Notes under the pieces: generated by a model
Told to the model about the DNA's origin: nothing
What the model saw: only the letters and a program-made list of their open reading frames with translations
Databases searched by the model: none
Part shown: one piece after another, positions 24,990 through 32,375 of the stretch
How positions within the stretch are numbered: the stretch's first letter is position 1
How the letters are laid out: the number at the start of each line of letters is the position of its first letter
Assembly (NCBI GenBank): GCA_035557095.1
Contig: DATMEB010000105.1
Span: 58,890 to 122,889 of the forward strand
Direction of reading: 5' to 3'
DNA length: 64,000 nucleotides
DNA from: JALZDI01 sp035557095
GTDB taxonomy: Bacteria > Actinomycetota > Actinomycetes > Propionibacteriales > Nocardioidaceae
Position numbers and translations under genes: made by a program

Positions 24990-26333
24990 ATGACCCGACA
25001 GCTTCACCTGAACGCGTTCCTGATGAGCACCGGCCACCACGAGGCCTCCTGGAGACTCCCGGAGAGCAATCCCTGGGCGGCCAAGGAGGTTGCTCACTAC
25101 CAGGAGCTGGCGCGGATCGCCGAGCGCGGCAAGATGGACTCGGTGTTCTTCGCCGACAGTCCGTCGCTGTTCAGCCACCCGGCCCGTCGACCCCCGGAGA
25201 CACTCGAGCCCACGCTCCTGCTGGCCGCCATGGCGGTGGTCACCGACCGGATCGGCCTCATCGCGACCTCGTCCACGACCTACGACGAGCCCTACAACCT
25301 GGCCAGAAGGTTCGCGTCGCTGGACGCGATCAGTCACGGCCGGGCGGGCTGGAACGCCGTCACGACCGCGGCCCTCGACGCCGGGGCCAACTTCGGCTAC
25401 GAGGCCAACCCGACGCACGCGGAGCGGTATCGGCGCGCCAACGAGTTCCTCGAGGTGGTGCTCGGGCTCTGGGGTGGCTGGGAGGACGACGCCGTCATCG
25501 CCGACCAGGCTTCGGGCGTCCACACCGACCCGTCCAGGGTGCACCCCCTGGACCACGTGGGTGAGTACTTCCGGGTCAAGGGTCCGCTCACCGTCGGCCG
25601 CAGCGCCCAGGGCTGGCCCGTTGTGGTGCAGGCCGGGTCCTCCGGACCGGGCATCGCCCTGGCGGCGGCGTACGCCGAGGCGGTGTTCACCGCGCAGCGC
25701 ACGATCGAGGAGGGGCGGGCGTTCTACGCCGAGCTCAAGGCGGCGACCCTCGCGGCCGGTCGCAGCGCGGACCACATCAAGGTCCTCCCCGGGATCGTGC
25801 CCATCATCGGGGCGACCGAGGCCGAGGCACGTGACATCGAACGCCGTCTCGACGAGCTGCTGGTACACGAGCACGCGCTCAAGCAGCTGGCGGGAGACAT
25901 CGGCGTCCCCGCCGACCAGATCGACCTCGACGCACCGCTTCCCGACGACATCAGGCCGGCGGACGACATCGAGGGCAACCGGACCCGCTACGAGCTGACC
26001 GTCGGGTTCGCCCGGCGGGAGAACCTCACGGTCCGTCAGCTGCTCTCCCGGCTCGCTGGCGGACGAGGTCATCGCACGTTCGTGGGCACTGCGGAGCAGG
26101 TCGCCGACGACATCGAGGAATGGTTCACCACCGGTGCTGCGGACGGGTTCAACGTCATGCCGGCCGCGCTGCCGTCCGGGCTCTCGACGTTCGTCGACCT
26201 CGTCGTGCCGGTCCTGCAGGACCGCGGTCTGTTCCGGCGGGAGTACGCCGGACGCACGCTGCGCGACCACTACGGCCTCCCCGTGCCGCATAGCCTCGAG
26301 CGGCGCGAGGGAGCACTGGCGCATACCGGTTGA
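24990..26333 (+). CDS. FMN-dependent monooxygenase, NtaA/SnaA/DszA family
   Basis: A 447-aa luciferase-like monooxygenase of the nitrilotriacetate / dibenzothiophene-sulfone branch. Family features are QLHLNAFLMSTGHHEASWRL, MDSVFFADSPSLFSHP, LIATSSTTYDEPYNLARRFA, SHGRAGWNAVTTA and the C-terminal FVGTAEQVADDIEEWF. It uses FMNH2 from a separate reductase; the two reductases at 17196-18370 are candidates. As last gene after the SsuABC-type importer it would oxidise the imported compound, plausibly cleaving a C-S bond, although C-N cleaving relatives exist. A strong hairpin terminator follows. Confidence 0.88.
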   Translation: MTRQLHLNAFLMSTGHHEASWRLPESNPWAAKEVAHYQELARIAERGKMDSVFFADSPSLFSHPARRPPETLEPTLLLAAMAVVTDRIGLIATSSTTYDEPYNLARRFASLDAISHGRAGWNAVTTAALDAGANFGYEANPTHAERYRRANEFLEVVLGLWGGWEDDAVIADQASGVHTDPSRVHPLDHVGEYFRVKGPLTVGRSAQGWPVVVQAGSSGPGIALAAAYAEAVFTAQRTIEEGRAFYAELKAATLAAGRSADHIKVLPGIVPIIGATEAEARDIERRLDELLVHEHALKQLAGDIGVPADQIDLDAPLPDDIRPADDIEGNRTRYELTVGFARRENLTVRQLLSRLAGGRGHRTFVGTAEQVADDIEEWFTTGAADGFNVMPAALPSGLSTFVDLVVPVLQDRGLFRREYAGRTLRDHYGLPVPHSLERREGALAHTG

Positions 26334-26344
26334 CCCGCCGGTGT

Positions 26345-26393
26345 GGCGTCCGCTGACGGATCGCCGTCGACCCGGCAGCCGTCAGCGGACGCC
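26345..26393. terminator. Strong hairpin terminator between convergent genes
   Basis: Two perfect 15-base arms, GGCGTCCGCTGACGG (26345-26359) and CCGTCAGCGGACGCC (26379-26393), enclose a 19-base loop. There is no T-run, as is usual in high-GC actinomycetes. It lies 11 bases after the monooxygenase stop and before the convergent gene at 26470, so it can serve both strands. Confidence 0.8.
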
Positions 26394-26469
26394 GCCGTCG
26401 GCGGCGGTGGGCCGACCTCATGGCGACCGGTCCCGGGTGGCGTGAACGCGGGGTCGGGGGTAGGGCGGG

Positions 26470-27144
26470 TCAGGACCTGCGCATGATGAACCGGGTCGGG
26501 TCGCCGGCGGCACGCGCACCCGAGGCGAGCCACTCAGCCAGGCCGGTCGGGTTGCGACGCTCGAACTCGTCCAGATACAGCTGGCGCTGCTCCACCACTC
26601 GCAGGTGCGTCGCCGGCGAGTGCGGGCGCTCCAGGACGGCATAGCTCTTGCGCCATGCGCAGCACAGCTCGTAGTCGTCCAGCAGCCACGGTTCCGGCGC
26701 GTCCTCAGGAGTCGGCTCGGGCCATTCTTCATGGGGAGCGGTCGCAACCGTGGCCGAGCCGGAGTCGGCCGGCTGCTGTGGTGGGTCCTGCCGGAGAGCC
26801 GGGTCGGATGCCCGGGACTGTCGCCGCCGCATGGCCGACCAGACCTTGGGGCAGGAGGCGGCCAGCGCGGCGACCACGAGCAGACCCAGTACGCCGGACA
26901 GGACCATCAGTCCAGCGGCGCCCACGGCTCCGACCCCGGCAAGGGCGCCGATCACCAGGAGCGGACGTATCCGCTTACGGCCCCGCTCGCGAGCTGCCGC
27001 TTCGGCAAGGGAGCCGCCCACGAAGGCCACGCAGACGAAGGCACCCAGCACCCCCACCAACGGCCATGTCTGCAGTGCGGTCCATACACCCACGGTCGCG
27101 GTCACCGCGGTGACCAGCATCCACCCGTCGCGATACCTAGCCAC
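26470..27144 (-). CDS. Membrane-anchored protein of unknown function
   Basis: A protein of about 224 aa. The N-terminal half has four hydrophobic segments (WMLVTAVTATVGVWTALQTW, LVGVLGAFVCVAFVGGSLAE, then LVIGALAGVGAVGAAGLMVL and GVLGLLVVAALAA). A Pro/Glu-rich linker (EEWPEPTPEDAPEPW) leads to a conserved actinomycete C-terminal domain with DDYELCCAWRKSYAVLE, VEQRQLYLDEFERRNPTG and WLASGARAAGDPTRFI. That domain is common as a stand-alone protein in actinomycetes, but I know no function for it. The start is uncertain: GTG at 27144 is used, with GGGGGAGG only three bases upstream; ATG at 27120 is an alternative. Confidence 0.7.
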   Translation of the reverse strand: MARYRDGWMLVTAVTATVGVWTALQTWPLVGVLGAFVCVAFVGGSLAEAAARERGRKRIRPLLVIGALAGVGAVGAAGLMVLSGVLGLLVVAALAASCPKVWSAMRRRQSRASDPALRQDPPQQPADSGSATVATAPHEEWPEPTPEDAPEPWLLDDYELCCAWRKSYAVLERPHSPATHLRVVEQRQLYLDEFERRNPTGLAEWLASGARAAGDPTRFIMRRS

Positions 27145-27376
27145 GATCCTCCCCCCGCGCCCGCCGCACCCCCCAGGCTGCCCGGCGGTAGCAGTCTCTT
27201 CCGTGCACCCGATGTCCATCATCTTCCGGCAATACGGCCTCCGCCTCACCCGAACCGGATGAATCCACAGGAGATCTGTTCGTCATGTGGATACAGTACT
27301 TAGTCAATCAATATAATCCGGTTAGGCGTCCACATGCCGCACATCACCCATCGGAGGGCGAACCCGGCCACGCGGG
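27145..27376. other. Intergenic region with an AT-rich promoter-like patch
   Basis: About 230 bases between two minus-strand genes. The stretch around 27290-27325 is unusually AT-rich (TACTTAGTCAATCAATATAA) and probably holds the promoter of the membrane-protein gene; TTGACT (minus strand, around 27306) is a candidate -35 box, but no good -10 box was found at the right distance. No gene is seen. Confidence 0.4.
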
Positions 27377-27835
27377 TCAGTGCGGCAACCAGGCGTCCTC
27401 GTCGTTCGCGCGCGCGGTCACCGCGTGCGGCAGCCTTCCGCTTGCGAGGTCGGCAATGGTCACGCACTCGAACACCGAACGCAGGCTGCTGCGAGCAGCT
27501 ATCCAGACCGGCTGGAGGACTTCGGCGACGTCGTTGTAGGCGACGGACTCGGGACGCAGTCCGTAGATGTTGACCAGCGGCCCGTCGACGGCCCGGATCA
27601 CGTCCGCAACGGTCACTTCAGCGGGCCCGGACGCCATCTGCCAGCCGCCCGCCGGCCCCCGCTGGCTCATGACGATCCCGGCACGCCGCAGATCGGCCAG
27701 GATCGACTGCAGGAAACCGCGCGGGATGTCCTGCCGCCTGCCCAGCTCCTCCGCCGACGCCGCGCTGTCTGCCGGCTGGCTCGCGATCTCGATCAGCGCA
27801 CGCAGCGCGTAGTCCGACTTGGCTGTGACCCGCAT
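27377..27835 (-). CDS. Rrf2-family transcriptional regulator
   Basis: A 152-aa winged-helix regulator. It starts MRVTAKSDYALRALIEIASQ, the Rrf2 hallmark, with recognition region AEELGRRQDIPRGFLQSILA and the wing IVMSQRGPAGGWQMA, followed by VTVADVIRAVDGP. The three clustered cysteines that bind Fe-S in IscR/NsrR/RsrR are absent (a single Cys, in the VFECVTIADL segment), so it is not an Fe-S sensor of that kind. The ATG at 27835 begins the conserved domain; a longer open frame upstream overlaps the divergent LtrA gene region. An inverted repeat overlaps its own promoter, suggesting self-regulation. Targets are unknown. Confidence 0.9.
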   Translation of the reverse strand: MRVTAKSDYALRALIEIASQPADSAASAEELGRRQDIPRGFLQSILADLRRAGIVMSQRGPAGGWQMASGPAEVTVADVIRAVDGPLVNIYGLRPESVAYNDVAEVLQPVWIAARSSLRSVFECVTIADLASGRLPHAVTARANDEDAWLPH

Positions 27836-27848
27836 GGGAACTAAGTCT

Positions 27849-27863
27849 GTCAGATTATGTGAC
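27849..27863 (-). promoter_or_regulatory. Inverted repeat over the Rrf2 promoter
   Basis: The sequence GTCACATAATCTGAC (minus strand) has GTCA/TGAC arms around a 7-base centre that contains CATAAT, a good -10 box, 18 bases before the ATG. Longer partial symmetry (AAGTC ... GACTT) flanks it. It is a likely self-regulatory Rrf2 site. Confidence 0.45.
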
Positions 27864-27959
27864 TTTCGTGCCGCAGCGCGCGCCGCGGGAACCCGGACGT
27901 CAGACTTGGCAGGGTGCGGTGATGAGTGCATGCGGCCTCGAGAGACGGGAGGTGGCTTC

Positions 27960-29171
27960 GTGCCGAACGAGAGTCCGTGGGTTGCCGGGAGACGGTGGCA
28001 TGTGCCGATGCGGTCGCGTGAGGCCACAGAGCAGTACCGGGCAGCGACTCCGCTGGAACTTCTGTTCGACCTGACCTTCGTCGTGGCCATCGCGCTGTTG
28101 GCCGCTGAGCTTGCGCACAGTGTCGTCGAGGACCATGCCGGCGAGGGCCTGGTCGGCTACCTGATGGTCTTCTTCGCCATCTGGTGGGCGTGGATGAACT
28201 TCACCTGGTTCGCCTCCGCGTACGACACGGACGACGTCGTCTACCGGTTGCTGACCATGGTGCAGATGTTCGGTGTGCTCGTGCTTGCGGCCGGGGTGCC
28301 GGCGGCCTTCGCCTCCCAGGACTTCGCCGTGGCGACGCTGGGCTACGTGATCATGCGCCTGGCCATGCTCACCCAGTGGCTTCGTGCTGCCGGAGGCGAC
28401 CCGGACCACCGCCGCACCTGCGTCCGCTACGCCGTCGGCACGGCGATCGTCCAGGCCGGCTGGATTCTGCGCCTGCTGCTCGTGGCTCCGTGGGGGTTCA
28501 TCGGGTTCCTCGTGCTCGCTGCGGCAGAGCTCTTCGTGCCGTGGTGGGCCGAGCGGAACGAGGGCACCACGTGGCACCCACGCCACATCGCCGAACGGTA
28601 CGGGCTGTTCACGATCATCGTTCTCGGAGAATGCGTGCTCTCGGCCACCACCGCGGTGCAGGTTGCTCTCACCGAGGCCGGCGGAAGTGTCGACCTGGTG
28701 GTTCTCGGAGTCGGCTCGTTGGTCCTGCTGTTCAGCCTGTGGTGGTTCTACTTCCTCAAGGCTGCCGGGGCCGGACTGGAGCAGCGTCGGGAGCTGGCGT
28801 TCCTGTGGGGCTACGGGCACTACGCCATCTTCGCCGCCCTGGCCGCGCTGGGCGCCGGACTCGAGGTGGCAGGCGAGGCGATGGCCCACCACATCGCCGC
28901 GCCCACCATGCTGGTGGCCTACTTCGTCGCGGCACCGGTGGCGATCGTCCTCGTGCTGGTGTGGGGGCTGCATGTGGTTCTGGCGCCCCGCCGGCGCAGC
29001 CACGGCGTGGCGGTCCTGCTCGCTGCCCTTGCCACCCTCGGGGTGGCGGCGGCATCCGGTGTCGGGCTGCCCCTGTCCTGGGTCGTCCTGCTCAGCTGCG
29101 TACCGGTGGCGACGTTGGTCGCCATCGGCGTCGCCGACCAGCACCGCAAGGCATCCCTCGCCCAGTTGTAG
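27960..29171 (+). CDS. Low-temperature-requirement A (LtrA) family membrane protein
   Basis: A 403-aa polytopic membrane protein. The family signature TPLELLFDLTFVVAIALLAA lies at the N-terminus after RSREATEQYRAA, followed by FFAIWWAWMNFTWFASAYD and DDVVYRLLTMVQMFGVLVLA; later motifs are WHPRHIAERYGLFTIIVLGE and WWFYFL. About 11-12 hydrophobic segments are seen. The GTG at 27960 was chosen because GGGAGG (27947-27952) lies seven bases upstream; earlier starts would add a polar stretch overlapping the Rrf2 promoter. LtrA was named from a Listeria cold-growth mutant, but its biochemical role remains unknown. Confidence 0.88.
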   Translation: MPNESPWVAGRRWHVPMRSREATEQYRAATPLELLFDLTFVVAIALLAAELAHSVVEDHAGEGLVGYLMVFFAIWWAWMNFTWFASAYDTDDVVYRLLTMVQMFGVLVLAAGVPAAFASQDFAVATLGYVIMRLAMLTQWLRAAGGDPDHRRTCVRYAVGTAIVQAGWILRLLLVAPWGFIGFLVLAAAELFVPWWAERNEGTTWHPRHIAERYGLFTIIVLGECVLSATTAVQVALTEAGGSVDLVVLGVGSLVLLFSLWWFYFLKAAGAGLEQRRELAFLWGYGHYAIFAALAALGAGLEVAGEAMAHHIAAPTMLVAYFVAAPVAIVLVLVWGLHVVLAPRRRSHGVAVLLAALATLGVAAASGVGLPLSWVVLLSCVPVATLVAIGVADQHRKASLAQL

Positions 29172-29284
29172 ACCCAGTGCAAGGGGGAGCGAGGGCAGGA
29201 CAGCGGGCGTACATTCGATGTCGGGTGGAGATTCCTCGGGGCGGCGCCGCGGGCAACATCCGGGAACCGAAGGGGACACCAACG

Positions 29285-29724
29285 ATGACTCGTACGAACG
29301 ACCGTCCACGGTCCGACGCCTGGAAGACCGCCGTCACCGTGCTCCAGGAGGCGAAGCCGCCCTCATACCCCGAGGGAGCGCACGCGATGACCGTGCTCGT
29401 CGAGTTCCCGCCCGATGACCCGGGTACCCCCCGCATCGCCACACCGGTCCGGCCTTCGGCTACGTGCTGGAGGGCGAGATGCTCTTCGAGCTGGAGGGCG
29501 AGCCGGAGCGGGTCGTCCGCGCGGGGGAGACGTTCTGGGAGCCGGGCGGCGACGTGATCCACTACCAGGACGGCAACTACAGCAGCGACTCGCCGGTGCG
29601 GTTCGTCGTCACGATGATGTGCGCCCCCGGCCGACCCATGCTCACGCTCGTCGACGACGACGAGCTCGCCCAGCGTCAGCACCTGCGGGGTCCGCGTCTC
29701 GAGGAACGGCAGGACCGACGATGA
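29285..29724 (+). pseudogene. Cupin-domain protein, frameshifted (one base missing in a C-run)
   Basis: The gene starts ATG 29285 (MTRTNDRPRSDAWKTAVTVL) and continues in frame to VEFPPDDPGTP; then the frame is lost at a run of six C at 29427-29432. With a seventh C the protein reads on as PPHRHTGPAFGYVLEGEMLF, a textbook cupin with the metal-binding HRH pair, then RAGETFWEPGGDVIHYQDGN, to a stop at 29722-29724. The restored product would be about 146 aa. The downstream stop overlaps the ATG of the NAD(P)-binding gene, showing an intact operon layout. It is either a recent frameshift or a homopolymer sequencing error; conservation on both sides favours a very recent or artefactual change. Confidence 0.85.
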
Positions 29725-30461
29725 AGATCGTGGTCATCGGTGGTAGCGGACTCATCGGGAGCAAGCTGGTCGACAGGCTTCGTGGTCACGGCCACGAGGT
29801 CGTGGCGGCATCCCCGGCATCTGGCGTCGACACGCTCACGGGAGTTGGCCTCGCCGCGGCCATCTCCGGCGCCCAGACCGTCGTCGACGTCAGCAACTCG
29901 CCCTCGTTCGAGGACGCCGCCGCGCTGGAGTTCTTCACCATGTCGACACGCAACCAGCTGGCCGCGGAGGCGGACGTGGGCGTGACTCATCACGTCGCGC
30001 TGTCGGTGGTGGGCACTGACCGTCTGGCCGAGTCGGGCTACTTCCGCGCGAAGATCGCACAGGAGGAGCTCATCGAGCAGTCCCGGATCCCTTTCTCCAT
30101 CCTGCACGTCACGCAGTTCTTCGAGTTCCTCGACCGGATGGCCGACGCCGCCACAGAGGGCGACACAGTCCGCCTGCCACCGGTGCTCATCCAGCCCATT
30201 GCCTCGGACGACGTGGCCGACGCCCTGTGTGATGTCGTCCTGGCGTCCCCGATCAACGGGATGGTCGAGGTCGGCGGGCCCGAGCAGCTCCGCTTCGATG
30301 AGCTCATGCGCGAGGTGCTGGACGACCGGAACGACCCGCGCCAGGTCGTCACCGATCCCGATGCGCGCTACTTCGGCGCGGTGCTCGACCAACGGACCCT
30401 CGTCCCCGACAACGGCGCCCGCAGGACCGAAACCCGGCTCAAGGACTGGCTCAACGTCTAG
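29721..30461 (+). CDS. NAD(P)-binding protein, NmrA/atypical SDR type
   Basis: A 246-aa Rossmann-fold protein with the dinucleotide motif MKIVVIGGSGLIGSKLVDRL (GxxGxxG) at the N-terminus. It has the NmrA-like pattern VDVSNSPSFEDAA, VGVTHHVALSVVGTDRLAES and GYFRAKIAQEELI, where the usual YxxxK is reduced to Y-F-R-A-K; a role as reductase or NAD(P)-sensing protein is possible. The ATG overlaps the stop of the broken cupin gene. Cupin plus NmrA-like reductase pairs recur in actinomycetes and are thought to act on small quinone-like or aromatic compounds; this is inference. Confidence 0.85.
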   Translation: MKIVVIGGSGLIGSKLVDRLRGHGHEVVAASPASGVDTLTGVGLAAAISGAQTVVDVSNSPSFEDAAALEFFTMSTRNQLAAEADVGVTHHVALSVVGTDRLAESGYFRAKIAQEELIEQSRIPFSILHVTQFFEFLDRMADAATEGDTVRLPPVLIQPIASDDVADALCDVVLASPINGMVEVGGPEQLRFDELMREVLDDRNDPRQVVTDPDARYFGAVLDQRTLVPDNGARRTETRLKDWLNV

Positions 30462-30497
30462 ACGATGTCGGATCCGAGGCGGATGGACCCGGGGCGA

Positions 30498-30746
30498 TCA
30501 GTCCTCCTTGGTGAGCCTGACGCACGTTCGGCATCGCTTACCGACCTTGAAGTACTCGAACTTGAAGTCCCAGTGGTCCCAGTCGGTCGTATCGGCTCTC
30601 TCGCACAAGGTGACCTCCAGGCGGGGGTCCTTGGCATGGATGACGCGGGCTGGTCCACGAGCGGGCCCGCGCCTGTGCCTACCGCCGGTGCGATGAGACT
30701 GACCGGCGCCTTGTGACACCGCCTGGTGGAAAGGCACGCACGGCAT
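30498..30746 (-). CDS. Possible small CxxC protein
   Basis: An open frame of up to 82 aa. The C-terminal half looks protein-like: VIHAKDPRLEVTLCERADTT, then EYFKVGKRCRTCVRLTKED. The order His, TLC, then CRTC resembles small actinomycete zinc-ribbon-like proteins of unknown function. The N-terminal part is basic and low-complexity, so the true start is unclear (ATG 30746 or a later GTG). No close partner is visible; it is convergent with the NmrA-like gene. Confidence 0.35.
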   Translation of the reverse strand: MPCVPFHQAVSQGAGQSHRTGGRHRRGPARGPARVIHAKDPRLEVTLCERADTTDWDHWDFKFEYFKVGKRCRTCVRLTKED

Positions 30747-31102
30747 GGTAACGGAACGCCGAGGCGAGATGCCGTAATCCGGCCTCGGTGACTGATTTGT
30801 CGAGTTGCGATCGGCCGGTGCCGGGTCGTGTACGACCGATCATCTCGCGACGTGGCGGGCGCCGAAACGCGTTGATCATTCGGCTCTTGCAGGGTCTGTT
30901 TGTCGACGTTCGTCGGGCTATGCCGGGCACCGACATCCCTCGGCAGGCCGGCGGGCGGGCTCCGCCGATTCGTGGGCCGGCCATCACGATGCGTCACGGC
31001 GTCGGCTTTTTGCGTAACCGTGACGCGACGGGTTGACGGTCCTAGGGATAACGCTTCGGTCCGGTGCGCCGGCGGTGCACCGTTCGACGAGAAGGAGCAC
31101 TG
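30747..31102. other. Intergenic region without visible gene
   Basis: About 355 bases upstream of the secreted-protein gene. A TTGACG at 31033-31038 could be a -35 box, but no good -10 follows at 16-18 bases. The stretch has slightly lower GC than its surroundings and no protein-like reading frame. The end carries the ribosome site AAGGAG for the GTG at 31103. Confidence 0.4.
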
Positions 31103-31873
31103 GTGAACCTCAACCCACGGCCGCTTCGAGCGGCCGACGGCGCGACCACGCGCCGACCACACTTCACTTGGCGTGGCGGAGTCGCGGCTCTTGCGGCCTT
31201 CGTCCTCGGTGCAGCGATGTTGACGATCGGCGGCTCAGCGGCCGCCCTCAACGGCAACAGGACCGGGCCTCTCGACCGCAGAGGGTTCCCCGCGTACTAC
31301 GTTGACGAGGCCGGCCGAGCCGTACAGATGTGTGACGACGGTTCGGCCGTGTGCCTGGGAGCCCGTCGCCGCGACCTGCGGCCGCCGGACGGCGAGGCGC
31401 TCTACTGGTCGGCCGTGACGACGATGCGCACGCGACGCGGCCCGCTGGAGGTCGAGTTCGCGCTCGAGGCCGCATTCGAAGGGAGCCGACCCGTGGTCTT
31501 CAGGCGGGTGCGCATCCGTGGTCACCTCGGCCGCCGGGGCACCTACGTCCTGCACCACCCGTACGGGAACCTCCGCTTCGCCGCGATCACCCCGCGCGAG
31601 CAGCGCAACGTCAACGTGACGCACGACAACAGGTGCTCGATCCGCGGTGGCCGTTGCGCGCCGCGCATGACGAGGTGGCTGCGCTCCACGTCGCGCCGCG
31701 GGCACTACCTCGGCCGCACGCGACGTACGCGGGTGACTGGCGGGACGCTGCGCAACAGCATCTCCGTAGAGGCTCCGAATGGCCGGATCATCGGCCGTAA
31801 GGCCCGCTTCCGTGTGATCGGGAAGGCCTGCGGGCGACCGTGCCGGGCGCGCGCCCGGCGTGCGGCCCGGTAG
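31103..31873 (+). CDS. Secreted protein of unknown function
   Basis: A 256-aa protein with a long signal peptide: basic leader (RRPHFTWRGG) and hydrophobic core VAALAAFVLGAAMLTIGGSA ending near SAAALNG. The mature domain has GFPAYYVDEAGRAVQMCDDG, CLGARRRDLRPPDGEALYW and a beta-rich middle (VEFALEAAFEGSRPVVFRRV, VLHHPYGNLRF). The C-terminus is very basic (RPCRARARRAAR). Similar secreted proteins with a PPDGEALYW-like motif occur in other actinomycetes, but I know of no assigned function. Four to five cysteines could form disulfides. The GTG start has AAGGAG upstream. A hairpin terminator follows. Confidence 0.75.
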   Translation: MNLNPRPLRAADGATTRRPHFTWRGGVAALAAFVLGAAMLTIGGSAAALNGNRTGPLDRRGFPAYYVDEAGRAVQMCDDGSAVCLGARRRDLRPPDGEALYWSAVTTMRTRRGPLEVEFALEAAFEGSRPVVFRRVRIRGHLGRRGTYVLHHPYGNLRFAAITPREQRNVNVTHDNRCSIRGGRCAPRMTRWLRSTSRRGHYLGRTRRTRVTGGTLRNSISVEAPNGRIIGRKARFRVIGKACGRPCRARARRAAR

Positions 31874-31910
31874 ACGCCTGCGGAACGCCTGGTCCCCTGG
31901 TCCGGCTCGA

Positions 31911-31959
31911 CGGTTCGGTCTGCTCCGTCTCTCGCCTCCACGACGGGCAGACCGGACCG
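31911..31959. terminator. Hairpin terminator between convergent genes
   Basis: Arms CGGTTCGGTCTGC (31911-31923) and GCAGACCGGACCG (31947-31959) pair at 12 of 13 positions (the remaining one can be G-U on one strand) around a 23-base loop. It lies exactly between the stop of the secreted-protein gene (31873) and the stop of the VOC gene (31961), so it can serve both. Confidence 0.7.
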
Positions 31960-31960
31960 T

Positions 31961-32314
31961 TCAGCCCCGATGGCGCACGACGTTGACGACGTTGCCGTCC
32001 GGTGCTCGGACGAGGAACCGGCGCACACCCCATGCCTCGGTGGTCAACGGGTGCACGATCTCGTAGCCGAGTCTCTGGGCCTCTTCGTAGGCACCGTCGA
32101 CATCGTCGGTGTGGACGGAGATGACGGAGTCCTCGGGTGCGGTTGCGTCGTGCGTGACGAGCTGGACGTTCGCGCCGGTGTCGGGAGAGGTGTAGCGGGC
32201 CACCCATCCCATGTTGAACTCCTCGGTACTCAACCCGAGGAAGTCGGTGTAGAAGCTTTTCGTCGCACCGACGTCAGCCACCCGAAGGTTGGCCGTGACC
32301 CGTGTGACCTGCAT
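31961..32314 (-). CDS. VOC-family (glyoxalase/bleomycin-resistance-like) protein
   Basis: A 117-aa single-module VOC protein: RVTANLRVADVGATKSFYTD at the start, then GWVARYTSPDTGANVQLVTH, EDSVISVHTDDVDGAYEEAQ and FLVRAPDGNVVNVVRH. The expected dimer would form a metal-binding cup. The ATG at 32314 has GGAGGACC upstream; longer open frames upstream have no VOC sequence. It is a stand-alone gene between an AI-2E-family gene and a convergent secreted-protein gene. The substrate cannot be told from sequence. Confidence 0.88.
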   Translation of the reverse strand: MQVTRVTANLRVADVGATKSFYTDFLGLSTEEFNMGWVARYTSPDTGANVQLVTHDATAPEDSVISVHTDDVDGAYEEAQRLGYEIVHPLTTEAWGVRRFLVRAPDGNVVNVVRHRG

Positions 32315-32375
32315 GCGGTCCTCCTGCCTGCGACGGATGTGCATCGATGGTCCGATGTGCCTCGCCGGAGTCGAC

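Noticed and set aside
31041..31052. CCTAGGGATAAC, resembling part of a homing endonuclease site
   Set aside because: Only a partial match of about ten bases and no intron, intein or endonuclease gene nearby; most likely chance.
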